Positions 5,719 to 6,773 of a DNA stretch of 6,773 bases are shown one piece after another. Within the stretch, counting starts at the first letter, position 1, and each line of letters opens with the position of its first letter. Under the pieces are notes generated by a model. The model saw only the letters and a list, made by a program, of their open reading frames with translations, did not search any database and was not told the DNA's origin. The DNA is from Acidimicrobiia bacterium (lineage in GTDB: Bacteria > Actinomycetota > Acidimicrobiia > IMCC26256 > JAENVU01): positions 1 through 6,773 of the forward strand of contig JADGON010000249.1 in NCBI GenBank assembly GCA_017882945.1, given 5' to 3'. A program made the translations under genes and the position numbers.

Positions 5719-5733
5719 AGGTACAGCCTATGG
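5715..5733. promoter_or_regulatory. LysR-type T-N11-A dyad overlapping the lysR start
   Basis: CCATAGG-TACAG-CCTATGG is a perfect 7-bp inverted repeat with a 5-nt spacer. Its core ATAG-N7-CTAT (5717-5731) is exactly the LTTR T-N11-A box (T5718, A5730). It covers the lysR start codon and -10, so binding should repress lysR (autoregulation), and it could position the regulator for the divergent exporter promoter. Confidence 0.7.
5725..5730 (-). promoter_or_regulatory. -10 hexamer of the lysR leaderless promoter
   Basis: Read on the minus strand, TAGGCT-gtacct-ATG places a TANNNT hexamer 6 nt before the lysR ATG. This is the same spacing as at the oxidoreductase gene, and it lies inside the dyad. 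Confidence 0.45.
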
Positions 5734-5752
5734 GATACATGAGAAGAAGCAG

Positions 5753-5782
5753 TTGGACCTTTTCTCCTGACCAGGGTGCAAT
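5753..5782 (+). promoter_or_regulatory. Possible promoter for the TSUP exporter gene
   Basis: TTGGAC (5753-5758) and TGCAAT (5777-5782) are separated by 18 bp, with TGCAAT matching TATAAT at 4 of 6 positions. This would give a leader of about 30 nt before ATG 5820. The match is modest. The site lies about 20 bp downstream of the LysR dyad. Confidence 0.25.
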
Positions 5783-5819
5783 GAGGTGTGGACCAGCCTC
5801 GCGATGCCCGGAACGCTCG

Positions 5820-6572
5820 ATGAGCGCCGAGACGATCGTGGCGGTCGCGCTCATCGGGGCGTTCGTCGGGTTCCTCGGCGGGCTCTTCGGCAAGGGCGGG
5901 TCCGCGATCGCCACACCGCTGCTGGCGCTGGTGGGGATCCCGCCGATCATCGCCTTGGCGTCACCGTTGCCCGCGACGGTCCCGTCGACGCTCGCCGCTT
6001 CGTACGCCTACTGGCGGGAGCGCCTCATCGACTGGGAGGTGTTCCGCTGGTGTCTCGTCGTCGGGATCCCGGCCACGGCGATGGGGGCCTACGCCACCCG
6101 TTGGATCGGTGGCGCCATGCTCGTGACCGCCACCGAGGTGGTGGTCACCGCGCTCGGTCTCCGCTTCCTGCTGCGCCCCGGAGACCCTCACGAGATCGCC
6201 GTGGAGCCGCCCGCGTACCGAGCCCGGATGATCGCGGTCGCGGCGGGGGTCGGCGTGCTGTCGGGTCTTCTCGCGAACGGTGGTGGCTTCCTGCTCGCAC
6301 CGCTCTTCGTCGTCGTGCTGCGACTCTCGATCAAGCAGTCCTTCGCGTCGTCGCTGGCGGTGGCCGCGGTGTTGGCGATCCCCGGAACGATCGTCCACGC
6401 GGCGCTGGGCCACATCGACTGGCAGCTGGTCGCGGTCTTCGGCGCCACCTCGATTCCCCTGTCCTACGTCGGCGCTCGGGTGGCGATGCGCACGCACCCG
6501 GTGCACCTGGAGCGGGCCTACGGCGCGGGGCTCTTCCTCCTGGGCGCGACCCTCCTCCTCACGACTCGCTGA
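5820..6572 (+). CDS. TauE/SafE (TSUP) family anion exporter
   Basis: This is a 250-residue polytopic inner-membrane protein. The TSUP internal duplication is plain: VGFLGGLFGKGGSAIATPLL (16-35) repeats as VGVLSGLLANGGGFLLAPLF (144-163), and IDWEVFRWCLVVGIPATAMGA (70-90) matches IDWQLVAVFGATSIPLSYVGA (199-219). Each half has about four hydrophobic segments, joined by a polar linker (about 119-136). Family members export sulfite, sulfoacetate or related organic anions; the substrate here is not determined. ATG 5820 is chosen because it puts the first helix immediately after the start, as is normal. ATG 5781 (13 residues longer, with AGGG upstream) is the main alternative; ATG 5730 and 5739 lie in or next to the LysR dyad and add a non-hydrophobic leader. 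Lys25 in the first repeat (GKGG) is a charged residue where hydrophobic or small residues are usual. The divergent LysR is its probable regulator. Confidence 0.9.
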   Translation: MSAETIVAVALIGAFVGFLGGLFGKGGSAIATPLLALVGIPPIIALASPLPATVPSTLAASYAYWRERLIDWEVFRWCLVVGIPATAMGAYATRWIGGAMLVTATEVVVTALGLRFLLRPGDPHEIAVEPPAYRARMIAVAAGVGVLSGLLANGGGFLLAPLFVVVLRLSIKQSFASSLAVAAVLAIPGTIVHAALGHIDWQLVAVFGATSIPLSYVGARVAMRTHPVHLERAYGAGLFLLGATLLLTTR

Positions 6573-6652
6573 TCCACTGGGATCCCCGTGCTCTACGACC
6601 GCGCCTGGTGCCGGGTGCCGATCTCAGGGCCTGCTTGTGAAGAAACGCACGA

Positions 6653-6659
6653 GGGGAGG
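6653..6659 (+). promoter_or_regulatory. Strong Shine-Dalgarno GGGGAGG before GTG 6666
   Basis: GGGGAGG lies 6 nt upstream of a GTG whose frame stays open to the window edge. The purine-rich run stands out from the preceding sequence. Confidence 0.4.
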
Positions 6660-6771
6660 TGTAGGGTGATTCTCCCGGCCCGCCCGATACGCGGGCCCCG
6701 TCGAGAGGACCTCGCGGACCGTGCCCGACCGCCCTGCTGGCAGCGCAGAGGGGAGTCCGAGGCGGATTCCC
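6654..6771 (+). other. Run of adjacent hairpins, possible structured RNA or terminator region
   Basis: Four stems follow one another. GGGAG (6654-6658) pairs with CTCCC (6672-6676). GGCCCGC (6677-6683) pairs with GCGGGCC (6691-6697). CGAG (6702-6705) pairs with CTCG (6711-6714). GGGAGTCCG (6751-6759) pairs with CGGATTCCC (6763-6771), which is 9 bp with one G-T and a 3-nt loop. No T-tract follows any of them in the window. They could terminate the exporter transcript, form part of a structured RNA continuing past the edge, or be chance in GC-rich DNA. I compared the region with FMN, cobalamin and RNase P consensus elements and found no convincing match. Confidence 0.3.
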
Positions 6772-6773
6772 GA
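6666..6773 (+). CDS. Possible 5' end of an unrecognised gene, cut by the window edge
   Basis: From GTG 6666 the frame is open for 36 codons to the last base. It starts MILPARPIRGPRREDLADRA and continues with PPCWQRRGE. It is Arg-rich, hydrophilic and has one Cys. The strong ribosome binding site 6 nt upstream supports translation. The frame is also open upstream, back to the TSUP stop at 6572, so openness alone is weak evidence in DNA this GC-rich. I do not recognise a family. The alternative is that this stretch is a structured non-coding region, since several hairpins lie within it. Confidence 0.3.
   Translation, partial: MILPARPIRGPRREDLADRARPPCWQRRGESEADSR

Noticed and set aside
5730..5819. 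N-terminal extension of the exporter from ATG 5730
   Set aside because: The added 30 residues are polar and unlike the family, and this start lies in the LysR dyad. ATG 5820 starts right at the first helix.
5042..5950. Minus-strand frame extending past the lysR start
   Set aside because: It is a shifted frame of the lysR region with no domain, and it would cover the divergent promoter region.
5786..6640. Alternative plus-strand frame over the exporter gene
   Set aside because: Arg/Gly/Pro-rich with no hydrophobic pattern. The overlapping frame has the TSUP duplication.
6661..6700. FMN riboswitch-like AGGGTG...TCCC segment
   Set aside because: The following GGCGGT and the other conserved junction elements are absent, and no riboflavin gene is in view.
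6741..6773. RNase P RNA or cobalamin-riboswitch-like GAGGGGAGTCCG
   Set aside because: It only loosely resembles GAGGAAAGTCCGG. The flanking conserved blocks do not fit, and the sequence is better explained as a simple 9-bp hairpin.
1..6773. CRISPR array, insertion sequence, integrase or defence system
   Set aside because: No regularly spaced repeats, transposase or integrase motifs, target-site duplications or known defence domains are visible on either strand.

Overview
This 6.8 kb window is very GC-rich, with C/G strongly preferred at third codon positions, frequent GTG starts and TANNNT hexamers placed exactly 6 nt before start codons. That pattern fits a high-GC actinomycetote. An Acidimicrobiia-like environmental lineage is my guess; nothing in the window fixes the taxonomy.

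Layout from left to right. (1) The 3' part of a SAM hydroxide adenosyltransferase (DUF62) gene, cut by the window edge, is translationally coupled to a 30-residue single-helix membrane microprotein. (2) A roughly 490-bp gap follows. It holds a hairpin, a decayed minus-strand relic that looks like the C-terminal part of a CAP/SCP domain, a weak terminator-like element, and a 16-bp perfect palindrome beside a probable leaderless promoter. (3) That promoter drives a two-gene plus-strand unit: an FAD-dependent oxidoreductase (FAD_oxidored type) and an acyl-CoA synthetase of the AMP-binding superfamily, 19 bp apart. (4) Converging on it, with the two stop codons sharing a CTAG, is a minus-strand pair: a LysR-family regulator followed by an uncharacterised seven-helix membrane protein. 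(5) Divergent from lysR is a TauE/SafE (TSUP) anion exporter. A LysR-type T-N11-A dyad overlaps the lysR start codon. (6) The last 200 bp contain a possible new gene start with a strong ribosome binding site, and several adjacent hairpins, running off the window.

How the genes may work together. The oxidoreductase and ligase look like one metabolic unit, activating a carboxylic acid to its CoA thioester alongside a flavin redox step, but the substrate cannot be read from the sequence. The LysR/TSUP pair looks like a regulator controlling an exporter of sulfite, sulfonate or another small anion. I see no mobile element, CRISPR array, tRNA or rRNA, and no clear sign of a defence system. The most interesting details are the Ala at the catalytic-His position of the SAM hydrolase, the coupled microprotein, the CAP relic, and the two operator-like palindromes at leaderless promoters.
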